From: Bacillota bacterium
Lineage (GTDB): Bacteria; Bacillota; Negativicutes; DSM-13327
DNA: 64,000 bases
Assembly (NCBI GenBank): GCA_017889585.1
Contig: JAGFZX010000001.1
Location: forward strand, 62,001-126,000
Direction of reading: 5' to 3'
The notes under the pieces were generated by a model, which made no database searches, was not told where the DNA came from, and saw only the letters and a program-made list of their open reading frames with translations. The translations under genes were made by a program, and so were the position numbers. Position 1 is the stretch's first letter. Each line of letters begins with the position of its first letter. Shown here in pieces: positions 43,190-51,677 of this stretch.

Positions 43190-43234
43190 ACAACTGCTAA
43201 AGTAATTGTATTTCACAATCACTTTAGCAGTTGA
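43190..43234 (-). terminator. Hairpin between carbamate kinase and pucG
   Basis: CAACTGCTAAAGT pairs exactly with ACTTTAGCAGTTG, with an inner AATTG/CAATC stem. The T run is weak, so it may be an attenuating or processing hairpin inside the operon rather than a full stop. Confidence 0.6.
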
Positions 43235-43297
43235 TTACATATTTACATGATTCTATCGTTAGATGATTCTACATCTAAATCTCTGTTCCTGCTTCAC

Positions 43298-44236
43298 TCA
43301 TTCAGAACAGATTATCGTACCATTATCTTCGGTGACCGCATTGTACGCATTCTCCAAAGATGTAATGATGGCTTCCCGGCCTGGTCCAGATTTAACGAAC
43401 TTGATAGCTGCCTCGACTTTTGGCAGCATAGACCCCGGAGCAAAGTGTCCTTCTTCAATATATCTATTGGCTTCATCAACAGTGATCCGATCCAGCCATT
43501 TTTGGTCAGGTTTTCCAAAATTAACGGCGACACGGGGCACCGCCGTCAGGACAATGAATGTGTCCGCATTGATAACATCTGCCAGTTTGGCTGCTGCTTT
43601 ATCTTTGTCGATCACTGCGTCAACACTGCGAAGCATACCGTCTTCCCGATATACGGGGATGCCCCCCCCTCCACAAGCAATAACAACATCTCCATTTTCC
43701 ATGAGGCAGCGGATCGTCCCTTTTTCCTTAATATCAACAGGCTCAGGGGATGGGACAACACGCCTAAAACCTCTTCCCGAGTCCTCTATAAAGGTGTAGC
43801 CTCTCTCCTGTCCGATCTCTTTAGCTGTCTCTTCCGAATAAAACAGGCCAACCGGTTTCGTTGGGTTTTGGAAAGCCGGATCATTCTGATCGACAATGAC
43901 CTGGGTGATGGCTGTTGATACGTGTGTCGTCATTCCTTGCTCTAGAAACATATTTTGCAGGGCATTTTGCAAATGAAATCCGATGTATCCCTGACTCATA
44001 GCTGAGCATTCGGCAAATGGCATGGCGGCGACATTTGAATTTTCCTTGTATGCGAGTTCAAAGGCTAAATTAATCATTCCGACTTGTGGTCCATTACCAT
44101 GGACAATAACGATTTTATAACCATCTTTGACAAGGCTCACAATGTGACTAGCAGCAATCAGGACGGCTTGTTTTTGTTCATCTGGAGTATTGCCCAGGGC
44201 ATTTCCTCCTAAAGCGATAACTAACTGTTTGTTCAT
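43298..44236 (-). CDS. arcC: Carbamate kinase
   Basis: A 312-residue cytoplasmic kinase that makes ATP from carbamoyl phosphate and ADP. VIALGGNALG at the N-terminus, VHGNGPQVGMINLAFELA, ACGGGGIPVY and SVDAVIDKDKAAAKLA are the family motifs, and GSMLPKVEAA is near the C-terminus. In this operon it would use carbamoyl phosphate released from oxalurate by the AllFGH carbamoyltransferase, giving the one substrate-level ATP of anaerobic allantoin fermentation (AllK role). The start has AGAGGAGA upstream. arcABD are absent, so an arginine-deiminase role is unlikely. Confidence 0.95.
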   Translation of the reverse strand: MNKQLVIALGGNALGNTPDEQKQAVLIAASHIVSLVKDGYKIVIVHGNGPQVGMINLAFELAYKENSNVAAMPFAECSAMSQGYIGFHLQNALQNMFLEQGMTTHVSTAITQVIVDQNDPAFQNPTKPVGLFYSEETAKEIGQERGYTFIEDSGRGFRRVVPSPEPVDIKEKGTIRCLMENGDVVIACGGGGIPVYREDGMLRSVDAVIDKDKAAAKLADVINADTFIVLTAVPRVAVNFGKPDQKWLDRITVDEANRYIEEGHFAPGSMLPKVEAAIKFVKSGPGREAIITSLENAYNAVTEDNGTIICSE

Positions 44237-44382
44237 TTGAATTCTCCTCTTTACATTGTTTTAAGATGCTGTAGTCAATCTCTTTCTCATTAGTGGCAAT
44301 AGCCAAGGCAACCAACGCGTCCCCATCGCCATTCAAAACATGCCAAAGAACCAATCTATAAGATAATACCTACTTCTTTTTA

Positions 44383-45168
44383 TTAAAGTGTCACATCACG
44401 GTTACAATCTTTGGAATAGACATAGGCGAAGTCTTCGCCTCGCCCCACGGCGTAGCAGGCCTGCAGAGAATAGGCGCTCATAAAAATGTAATCACCCTTT
44501 TGAACAGGAATCCAATCGTTATCCAAATTGTACATACCCTGTCCACTCAGGCAGTAGGCACCGTGTTCCTGAACATGTGTCTCAATGTAGCCATGGGAAG
44601 CACCAGGTTTGAAGCTGAGGATATGGAAATTACAGTCAAAAGCTAGATCTTTGGGCAAAAAGTCTTTGATTAGGACATCTTCCATGCCTTCGTAAATTGT
44701 CCATTCCATAGATTCCGTATTGCCTGTAACAACATACGGTTCAAAGCCTTCCAAGCGTATATAAACACGTTTATACATGAACGCTTTGGCCATTTTGCCA
44801 CTTTCGTTGTGAAAATAAAGCTTTGTTCCAGGGGGGCAGTATACAAATCCGCCCTTCTCCAGGGAATAAGACTGCTCCCCAGCTTCGATGTCCAGGTTGC
44901 CTTCCAACACATAGAACAGTGTTTCAACACCCTCTGCGCCGAAGCCAAGTTCGTTCTTACCATCTGCATAGATGGTAACAAGATAATCAACAAAACTGGC
45001 ACCGAGCTTAGGGGAACCAAGAATTGTGATATCACAATTCTCAAAACCAGGAATGACATTTTTGACTAAACCATCAGGTTCTAGCAATGCATAGTTGTTT
45101 TTCTTGACTATTGATCGATTACTTAAGAGGTCTTTTCTGTAACCGACAGCATTATTAAGATAGCTCAT
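44383..45168 (-). CDS. allE: (S)-Ureidoglycine aminohydrolase AllE
   Basis: A 261-residue double-cupin Mn enzyme converting ureidoglycine to ureidoglycolate plus ammonia. Cupin motifs lie at about 75-115 (ETLFYVLEGNLDIEAG) and 185-235 (HGYIETHVQEHGAYCLSGQG). The start has GGAGG upstream and overlaps the end of the MFS carrier gene by 14 bp. With PucG it gives ureidoglycine two possible fates, hydrolysis or transamination. The assignment is firm because of cupin arrangement, length and neighbours. Confidence 0.93.
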   Translation of the reverse strand: MSYLNNAVGYRKDLLSNRSIVKKNNYALLEPDGLVKNVIPGFENCDITILGSPKLGASFVDYLVTIYADGKNELGFGAEGVETLFYVLEGNLDIEAGEQSYSLEKGGFVYCPPGTKLYFHNESGKMAKAFMYKRVYIRLEGFEPYVVTGNTESMEWTIYEGMEDVLIKDFLPKDLAFDCNFHILSFKPGASHGYIETHVQEHGAYCLSGQGMYNLDNDWIPVQKGDYIFMSAYSLQACYAVGRGEDFAYVYSKDCNRDVTL

Positions 45169-46435
45169 GATTAACCTCCGTATCTAAAGCCTTTTGGGTT
45201 CTGGTATTTGTCACATAAAATACAATTGCACCAATGAGCAGGAGGATGGCTCCCAGGTAGAATCCCCAAACACCTGATCCTGTCTTATCCATGATATAGC
45301 CTGTAAGAGCCGGAGCCACAACAGAAGAAGACATACCGAAGAAATTGAAAGTACCAAGTGTTGTAGCCATGGTTTTCTTGTCAGCTTGGTCGGAAACATA
45401 GGAAATTAGAACAGGGTCAACCGCCATTTTACCCAAGAATCCATAAAGGAGCAAGACGATGACAAGGCTGGTAGTGTCTGGTACGAACATAGAAACTGCA
45501 ATCAAGATAAATGCAGCAATTTCAAGAAAAAGAATGATATTGGCTTTCTTATCGCGTTTTTTGTCAGACATTCTAGCGAAATATAAGGCCCCAGGAACAG
45601 CAGTAACAGCTATCATTGATACGGTAAGTCCAATCATGCCGCCTTTAATCGCGCGCTCAGCTTCAAGGAATTTTGGCAGCCAGGTGACGATCATATAATA
45701 CGCATAACAGGTTGTGAAATACAGAAAGTAACAAGTTACTAAAGAGGGACGGAACATGGAACCTTTGGATTTCTCGACAACTTCAGTTGTTGCCTCATCT
45801 TTCTTGTTATTGGAAGCAGCGATAACCGGGGCAACTTTGCTTGGCTCAATAATTACAAAGAAAAACCACAGAACGAGGAAGACCAGTAGACAGCCCGAAA
45901 CGACAACCATTGTCTGCCATGGCAAACCCATTGTTTTAACAAAGTAGCTTGAACCGGTCATACCGAGAATCATACCCAATGCAGAGCCACTGTTAACGAT
46001 AGCAGTTTGCAGACCTTTCTTCTCGGCAGGTACATGTTGCGATGTTAAGGAGTAAGCTGAACCGTAATAAGTTCCGCAACCAACACCAGCCAGTACAGCA
46101 CCTATATAAATCGGCATAATCGACGTCGCAGAGGCGATACTGAAAACACCGGCGGCAAAGATGATAAATCCAGGAATCAAGACTTTCTTCTGACCAAATT
46201 TATCGACTAAGAAACCTGATGGAATTTGGAGTGCCGTATAACCAAAGAAATAACATGACGCAATAATACCCATGGCAGCATTCGTTTGCGGTCCGATTGT
46301 ACTTTGAATCTCAGGATAAATTGGAGACAGCATCGCTCTGTAAATCCAGATGATGGTCCACCCCATACAGAACGTAAACACCAGACGTTTCCAATAGTTC
46401 TCAGGATACGATTTTTTTAATGCTTGTGTGTTCAT
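45155..46435 (-). CDS. MFS transporter of the ureide operon
   Basis: A 426-residue, 12-helix major facilitator. Helix-2/3 motif LVDKFGQKKVLIPG and a long charged central loop (about 200-225) are visible; SPIYPEIQSTIG precedes helix 2. It is related to the sugar-phosphate/hexuronate carriers. It sits between allC and allE, so allantoate or allantoin uptake is a reasonable inference. ATG 46435 with AAAGG 9 nt upstream is preferred to ATG 46444. Confidence 0.9.
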   Translation of the reverse strand: MNTQALKKSYPENYWKRLVFTFCMGWTIIWIYRAMLSPIYPEIQSTIGPQTNAAMGIIASCYFFGYTALQIPSGFLVDKFGQKKVLIPGFIIFAAGVFSIASATSIMPIYIGAVLAGVGCGTYYGSAYSLTSQHVPAEKKGLQTAIVNSGSALGMILGMTGSSYFVKTMGLPWQTMVVVSGCLLVFLVLWFFFVIIEPSKVAPVIAASNNKKDEATTEVVEKSKGSMFRPSLVTCYFLYFTTCYAYYMIVTWLPKFLEAERAIKGGMIGLTVSMIAVTAVPGALYFARMSDKKRDKKANIILFLEIAAFILIAVSMFVPDTTSLVIVLLLYGFLGKMAVDPVLISYVSDQADKKTMATTLGTFNFFGMSSSVVAPALTGYIMDKTGSGVWGFYLGAILLLIGAIVFYVTNTRTQKALDTEVNHELS

Positions 46436-46465
46436 AATAAACATCCTTTCGTATTTGTATTTTTA

Positions 46466-47689
46466 TTAATAAGCAAGTTCATAGAGCGTATATGCCAGTG
46501 CTTTGATTCCCTCACGAAGATCCTCGACTTTCGTATCTTCCGCCGGATTATGACTAATCCCCTTGATACTCGGGACAAAGATCATTCCTGTGGGAACACG
46601 GGTCGCAAAAATCTGAGAATCATGACCAGCACCACTGTGCATAACTTTGTAGTTCATCTTGTTAGTTTTGCAGACACGCTCAATGATATCAACGACTTTT
46701 TTATCCATCAATACAGGAGTCTCGTTCATCCAATTATCAAATTCAATCGAAACGCCCTTACTACTGGCAATTTCCTTCATATCTGCCTCAAGACTGGTGG
46801 TGAATTCCTGCAGGAATTTTGCATCTGTATGACGGCAATCCATTGTAAACAAGGTTTCTCCTGGAACAACGTTGACTGTATTAGGCTTAGGCACGACTTT
46901 ACCAAAAGTGATGACCAATGGATCGCCTGCCGCCTTAGCTTTATCAATGGCATGAATCACGATGCGGGCCATACATTCAACCGTGTCTTTACGGAAACGC
47001 ATGAGTGTAGTGCCAGCATGGTTTGCTTCGCCTTTGAGCGTAATGTTATAACGCTTCTGCCCCACTATCGAATTCACCACACCAACTGTAAAATTTTCTT
47101 CTTCCAGGAAATTACCTTGTTCGATGTGCAGTTCAATAAAAGCCTCGATATCCATTCTGTCCTTGTGGTCTTCGATAAAATCGAAACCGCAATTGCGCAT
47201 GGCCTGAACAAAGCCGATCCCATCGGCATCTTTGATTGTTTCAACATCCTCTTTTTTTGCCAAACCGAAAATGTTCTTACTGCCCCAAAAAACATAAGGG
47301 AACCGCGAACCTTCTTCCTCAGCCATCGAAATAATTTGGATGCTCTTCTTAGGTCTCCCGCATGTCTCAATCAATTTCTTTACGGCAAGGTATCCGCCGA
47401 AAATACCAAGTTGTCCATCTAGTTTTCCACCTCTAACGACAGTGTCAACATGAGACCCGGTAGCAATTGTCTTCTCCGGCATCTCAGTCCCTTCCAAGGT
47501 GCCATACAAGTTGCCTACAGCATCGAAGTGGCACTTCATCCCTAGTGCTTTAAAGCGCGCCTCGAGCTCTTTTTGGGCCTTTAGCCAAGCAGGCGAGTAT
47601 AGAAGCCGTGTTGTCCCCGGTCCTGTATCGTCACTGATCGAAGATAACCACTCCATCGTCTCTTGGATTTCACTCAGCATAATATCCAT
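46466..47689 (-). CDS. allC: Allantoate amidohydrolase
   Basis: A 407-residue metal-dependent hydrolase of the M20 carbamoylase group. It splits allantoate to ureidoglycine, ammonia and CO2. Metal ligands are in GSHVDTVVRGGKLDGQLG, MAEEEGSRF and ELHIEQG, with AGHDSQIFA and GISHNPAEDT in the substrate pocket. The lid/dimer domain lies near residues 210-325. GGAGGG stands 5 nt before ATG 47689, and the gene starts 10 bp after allH. N-carbamoyl-beta-alanine or hydantoinase relatives are alternatives, but the neighbours settle it. Confidence 0.93.
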   Translation of the reverse strand: MDIMLSEIQETMEWLSSISDDTGPGTTRLLYSPAWLKAQKELEARFKALGMKCHFDAVGNLYGTLEGTEMPEKTIATGSHVDTVVRGGKLDGQLGIFGGYLAVKKLIETCGRPKKSIQIISMAEEEGSRFPYVFWGSKNIFGLAKKEDVETIKDADGIGFVQAMRNCGFDFIEDHKDRMDIEAFIELHIEQGNFLEEENFTVGVVNSIVGQKRYNITLKGEANHAGTTLMRFRKDTVECMARIVIHAIDKAKAAGDPLVITFGKVVPKPNTVNVVPGETLFTMDCRHTDAKFLQEFTTSLEADMKEIASSKGVSIEFDNWMNETPVLMDKKVVDIIERVCKTNKMNYKVMHSGAGHDSQIFATRVPTGMIFVPSIKGISHNPAEDTKVEDLREGIKALAYTLYELAY

Positions 47690-47699
47690 ATTATCCCTC

Positions 47700-48500
47700 C
47701 TATTGATTTGCTAAAAATTTTAACCCTAATAAAAATCCAAACAATGTATCATTTCCTGAAGTATGACCAAATGACCGTACTTCTGTTATTGTTTTTTCTA
47801 TTGCATCCATCTCTGCATCGTCTATCAGCTTTACAAGCCGTATAAAATACTCGCTTGCATATCCTCGCAATAAAGCACTGAGATATGCCACACTTATCAT
47901 GGTCGTTCTATCTCTGGTGACCCCCGCTTCAAGATCTTTCTGCCAAATGTTGAATTTGCCAAACATCATAAGCGCCAACGTAAATCCTATGAGAATGTCA
48001 TCTCCGCTAGGTGTCAATCCTTTACCTCTGCCAACAAAAAAATTTATAATCATACCATTCACATTCACATCTGATTTATCAGAATGGAGTAATAAATCCA
48101 GATGTTTGCTGGTTTCTTCATCTAAATTGATTCCTATAACTTTTTCAAATTCAATGGTTTCTAAATATTGATAGAGTCTAGTATCAAGTATCTCATTAAT
48201 GCTGCATTTGATTTTGGGAAGTTTTAGATCTAGCACTTTTAACTTTTTATAATAAATCGTTATTGTTCCATCAATACTATAAAAAATTAACTTGTCATCT
48301 TTATTGACAACAATATCATTGATTCTTGCCGAATTAAGTATCTCTTTTAGCTTCTCTTCTTCTATAGTCAGTCCAAATACAGAGAGGGGAGTACCGCTAC
48401 AACCAATATAAATTAAAGCATCATCAACTTGTACATTGAGGCCCTTATTAAATTTACTGTGCACTCTGCCTACGCTATGATTTTTTAGATAGAGAGGCAA
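47700..48500 (-). CDS. allH: AllH (YlbF/DUF2877) subunit of oxamate carbamoyltransferase
   Basis: A protein of about 266 residues. The DUF2877 core GRGKGLTPSGDDILIGFTLAL (about residues 155-175) and the C-terminal FGHTSGNDTLFGFLLGL match YlbF/AllH. With AllF and AllG it forms the enzyme that transfers the carbamoyl group of oxalurate to phosphate, giving oxamate and carbamoyl phosphate. The start is uncertain: TTG 48500 gives the family length (about 270) with GAGGGG 14 nt upstream, whereas an in-frame ATG at 48611 would overlap the previous gene by 71 bp. Confidence 0.83.
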   Translation of the reverse strand: MPLYLKNHSVGRVHSKFNKGLNVQVDDALIYIGCSGTPLSVFGLTIEEEKLKEILNSARINDIVVNKDDKLIFYSIDGTITIYYKKLKVLDLKLPKIKCSINEILDTRLYQYLETIEFEKVIGINLDEETSKHLDLLLHSDKSDVNVNGMIINFFVGRGKGLTPSGDDILIGFTLALMMFGKFNIWQKDLEAGVTRDRTTMISVAYLSALLRGYASEYFIRLVKLIDDAEMDAIEKTITEVRSFGHTSGNDTLFGFLLGLKFLANQ

Positions 48501-48540
48501 TAGATTGCTCTTTGCCCCTCTATTCTGTTTGAGTTCATCC

Positions 48541-51540
48541 CTACTCAACGTCGATCCCCATTTTTTTTGCGTATGCAATGATTGCTTTTTCAAAGCAAGC
48601 CAGCGGTGCACGCACTGTTCCAGCTCCGATCTGACCTACTCCCGCGTTTTTATGGGCTATGCCTGTATTAATCAACGGTGTAATACCAGTTGACACTACT
48701 TTTCTAGCGTCGATTCCGAGGCACGCTCCCTTGAAATCCCAAGTTGGGATACTCCAGTTTGAATTATTTGCAATACAGATTTTATCCATTTCATTGGAGA
48801 TTTTTAAGGCATCGTGGAAACCGCCCGCACCTATAAATCTTGTAACGCCAGGAGCTGCTACCATTGCCATGCCTCCAACCCCCACCGTCTCGGTGATGGC
48901 ACTGTCTCCGATATCTGGATTTGCATCATCTTCCGAGTATCCTGTGAAGTAGAGTCCATTTGGTGTATTAACTGGTGCTGTAAACCATTCGTCACCCATT
49001 CCGCTTATTTTTACGCCGAAATTTTCTCCATTCCTAGCCATTGTTGTAACCACTGTGCCGCTTGTGACTTTTCTTGCACAATCTACGATGGATTTACTGG
49101 CGGCCATCATAATGTTTAAGAAAAATTGATCTGTATCTGCTAGGAATTTTATTACGCTGTATTTTTCTTTTTCATCAATATCAAGTTCTGTGATAAGTGG
49201 TGTGATTTCTTTTAGGAAGTTCAGTGTGGCTGCGATATTTCTTTGATGGAATTCATCACCCATGGTAATGGCCTTCGCAATCATTACGTTCAGGTTCAAG
49301 CCGCCTTCTTTTCTCTGCAGTGCTTTCGATAATACCGGTCCTAAAAAATCTTTCATCCATCGTAATCGATTGATCACTTCTTCCGAAAAAGCTCCGAAGC
49401 GAAGCACTTTTCCGATACCTTCGTTCATTATGCAATAGGCAATGGATCCATCTAGTTTATTTTTCACTACAAACACTGGCATATTGCCTGATGTAATTCC
49501 TCCCATCGGTCCTACTGCGTTTACATGATGGCAAGGTGTGAAATTCACCCCTCCGCTTTCCAGTAATTTCCTTGCACTTTCTTCATCCTCTGCCCAACCT
49601 TCGAATAATACCGCCCCTATACATGAACCTCGCATTGGGCCTGTCATATTTTTGTATTCGATTGGTGGTCCTGCATGCAGTAATACTCTATCATTTAAGC
49701 TTTCTATGACTGATTTTGCAGGTACTACATCCATCAAGAAAGGTTGTGCGCTTTTCATCTTGTCAATAACTTCACTATTGCCTTTTTCAATCTCTTCCAT
49801 TTTCGAAAGTTTATTTAATATTTTTATCAGTTGTTTATTGCCACCTGCCGCTGGTTTCCAATCGTACTGTACCGTACTTCCGCCATATGCCAGAATCGAT
49901 TCTGTAAAGCTTGAAAGGCCGATATTTACAATACGCGGCTTGGAGTTTAAGAGGTCAATCACACTATCGCTGACTTTTGGCAGTGCTTTCTTTTCAGCAT
50001 GTCTTGCGACTACGTATTTATCCACTTCTTTGAAGTCGATTCCTTTTAGTTTAAGGGCAAGTCTTACTGCCTTGGCATTGCTTTCTTCTACCAATACACC
50101 ACATTCGTGCAAGGTTTTTATTGATTGCTGGTAGCTTTGCGGATCAGATTCAGTTCCGCAAACAGTGGCTACGAAATACAGTTCTCGTCCGTTTTCCTTT
50201 GCTGATTGTATTGCAGCCTTGATTGCATCCGCTAATGCCGCTGCCATATCGGGATGTGAACCGTACCCAAGTACGCAGTCAAGAAGTATGACGCCTGTAT
50301 TCTCATCGGCTCCATATTCTCGTATCTTATTTATTCTAATTTCTGGATCGATCATGGGATGGGGTTTGCCTTGTGTGTAGATATCATCACCGAGATCCAT
50401 CACTTCGTATCCATTGGCGTTAAGGATATATCCCTCTTTTTTGGTCAATTTCCCAAGCCCTAGAGCCTCAGTGATAAGCATTCCCGCTTCAGCAGCAAGT
50501 GTACCGCCAGAATATAGTCCTTTTACTGTTTTATCGAGTGCTAGTGGAGTCTTTACTTCATAGTTTATTTCTTCCATATAATTAGGCTTAACAGCTTTGT
50601 TCTTGGCAAGGTCTACTGCAATCATTGCCGTTTCTTCGAGGGTATGTGCCAAATATACATTGCCCTCATGGTGATCTGGCTTTTCGCCCAGGAATATAGC
50701 AACGACAGGCTTTGTAACACTATTCAGCAGCTCTACAATTTCATCTCTGACTTTTTTTGCTGGCGGTTTTGAAATGACTACAATTACATCTGTAGGTTCG
50801 TGATGTTCAAGTCCTAATATCGCATCGCGAACTGTTACTGCATTAACTTCTTCACTCAAATCACGTCCGCCTGTTCCGATTGCATGTACAACTCCGCATC
50901 CGAGTCTGTCGATAATCGTAGTCACTTCTTGTATGCCCGTTCCAGAAGCTCCAACGATGCCGATGTTGCCAGGTCTTACGACGTTTGTAAACGCTATGGG
51001 AATACTTGAAATAATTCCTGTACCGCAGTCAGGCCCCATCAGCAATAGTCCCTTTTCATGTGCTTTTTTCTTAAGTCGCACTTCTTCTTCCAATGGAATG
51101 TTATCCGTGAAGGAAAACACATGCAGTCCTTTATCAAGAGCCTCTTCAATCTCGTCAACTGCGTATTCTCCCGGTATGGAGAACAGCGCTACATTCGCAT
51201 CAGGCATTTCTTCTAATGCCGCCTCGATACTAGTTACGCTTTCGATGTTATTATTCTTTCTTTTAACAGCTAGATCGTTTAAAAACTTATCCGCTTCACT
51301 AAGAACATTTTCAACAATCTTTTCATCTGCTGTCTCGACTACAATGATCATATCACTTGGCGCTGCACTTTTAGCTTCTTCTGTAAGAAGTCCGCTATTA
51401 TTAAGGATGTCCTTATTTGCTTCAGTACCCATCATGATTGAGCACTTTGTTATACCGGTAAGAGTATTAATTGAATTAGTGAGTAACATAAGATTGATAG
51501 AATCTTGATAACTATTTTTCTTAATTACCGTATATAGCAT
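48541..51540 (-). CDS. Fused AllF-AllG (FdrA-YlbE) subunits of oxamate carbamoyltransferase
   Basis: One 999-residue chain. The first part (about 1-515) is FdrA-like, with a CoA-ligase-type fold (GIVGASGTGIQEVTTIIDRL near 200, GPDCGTGI, LLDCVLGYGSHPD). The second (about 540-999) is YlbE/DUF1116 (NIGLSSFTESILAYGGSTVQ, HAGPPIEYKNMTGPMRGSC, GMGDEWFTAPVN, GAGTVRAPLACFEKA). In E. coli these are two proteins. It is the first gene of the ureide operon and would act with AllH on oxalurate. ATG 51540 has AAGGGG 8 nt upstream. No frameshift or internal stop is seen, so the fusion looks real. Confidence 0.9.
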   Translation of the reverse strand: MLYTVIKKNSYQDSINLMLLTNSINTLTGITKCSIMMGTEANKDILNNSGLLTEEAKSAAPSDMIIVVETADEKIVENVLSEADKFLNDLAVKRKNNNIESVTSIEAALEEMPDANVALFSIPGEYAVDEIEEALDKGLHVFSFTDNIPLEEEVRLKKKAHEKGLLLMGPDCGTGIISSIPIAFTNVVRPGNIGIVGASGTGIQEVTTIIDRLGCGVVHAIGTGGRDLSEEVNAVTVRDAILGLEHHEPTDVIVVISKPPAKKVRDEIVELLNSVTKPVVAIFLGEKPDHHEGNVYLAHTLEETAMIAVDLAKNKAVKPNYMEEINYEVKTPLALDKTVKGLYSGGTLAAEAGMLITEALGLGKLTKKEGYILNANGYEVMDLGDDIYTQGKPHPMIDPEIRINKIREYGADENTGVILLDCVLGYGSHPDMAAALADAIKAAIQSAKENGRELYFVATVCGTESDPQSYQQSIKTLHECGVLVEESNAKAVRLALKLKGIDFKEVDKYVVARHAEKKALPKVSDSVIDLLNSKPRIVNIGLSSFTESILAYGGSTVQYDWKPAAGGNKQLIKILNKLSKMEEIEKGNSEVIDKMKSAQPFLMDVVPAKSVIESLNDRVLLHAGPPIEYKNMTGPMRGSCIGAVLFEGWAEDEESARKLLESGGVNFTPCHHVNAVGPMGGITSGNMPVFVVKNKLDGSIAYCIMNEGIGKVLRFGAFSEEVINRLRWMKDFLGPVLSKALQRKEGGLNLNVMIAKAITMGDEFHQRNIAATLNFLKEITPLITELDIDEKEKYSVIKFLADTDQFFLNIMMAASKSIVDCARKVTSGTVVTTMARNGENFGVKISGMGDEWFTAPVNTPNGLYFTGYSEDDANPDIGDSAITETVGVGGMAMVAAPGVTRFIGAGGFHDALKISNEMDKICIANNSNWSIPTWDFKGACLGIDARKVVSTGITPLINTGIAHKNAGVGQIGAGTVRAPLACFEKAIIAYAKKMGIDVE

Positions 51541-51589
51541 TTCCAATTCCCCTTTATTGTGTTAATATTTTGTTAAATAAATTACCGTC

Positions 51590-51618
51590 ATTATATCACT
51601 ATTTTTTTGTATTATCAT
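51590..51618 (-). promoter_or_regulatory. Possible promoter of the ureide operon
   Basis: On the minus strand ATGATA and TATAAT are 17 nt apart within the AT-rich divergent gap (51541-51677) shared with the pucR gene at 51678. No clear palindromic operator was found; runs of T and A dominate. Confidence 0.4.
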
Positions 51619-51677
51619 TAGCATAAAATTATAAAAATCACGTTTTTTTTATAATCAAATTATAAAGGAGTAGTAAT

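Noticed and set aside
48501-48611. ATG 48611 as the start of AllH
   Set aside because: It would overlap the AllFG fusion by 71 bp and add residues not found in the family; TTG 48500 gives the usual length, although the ribosome spacing is long.
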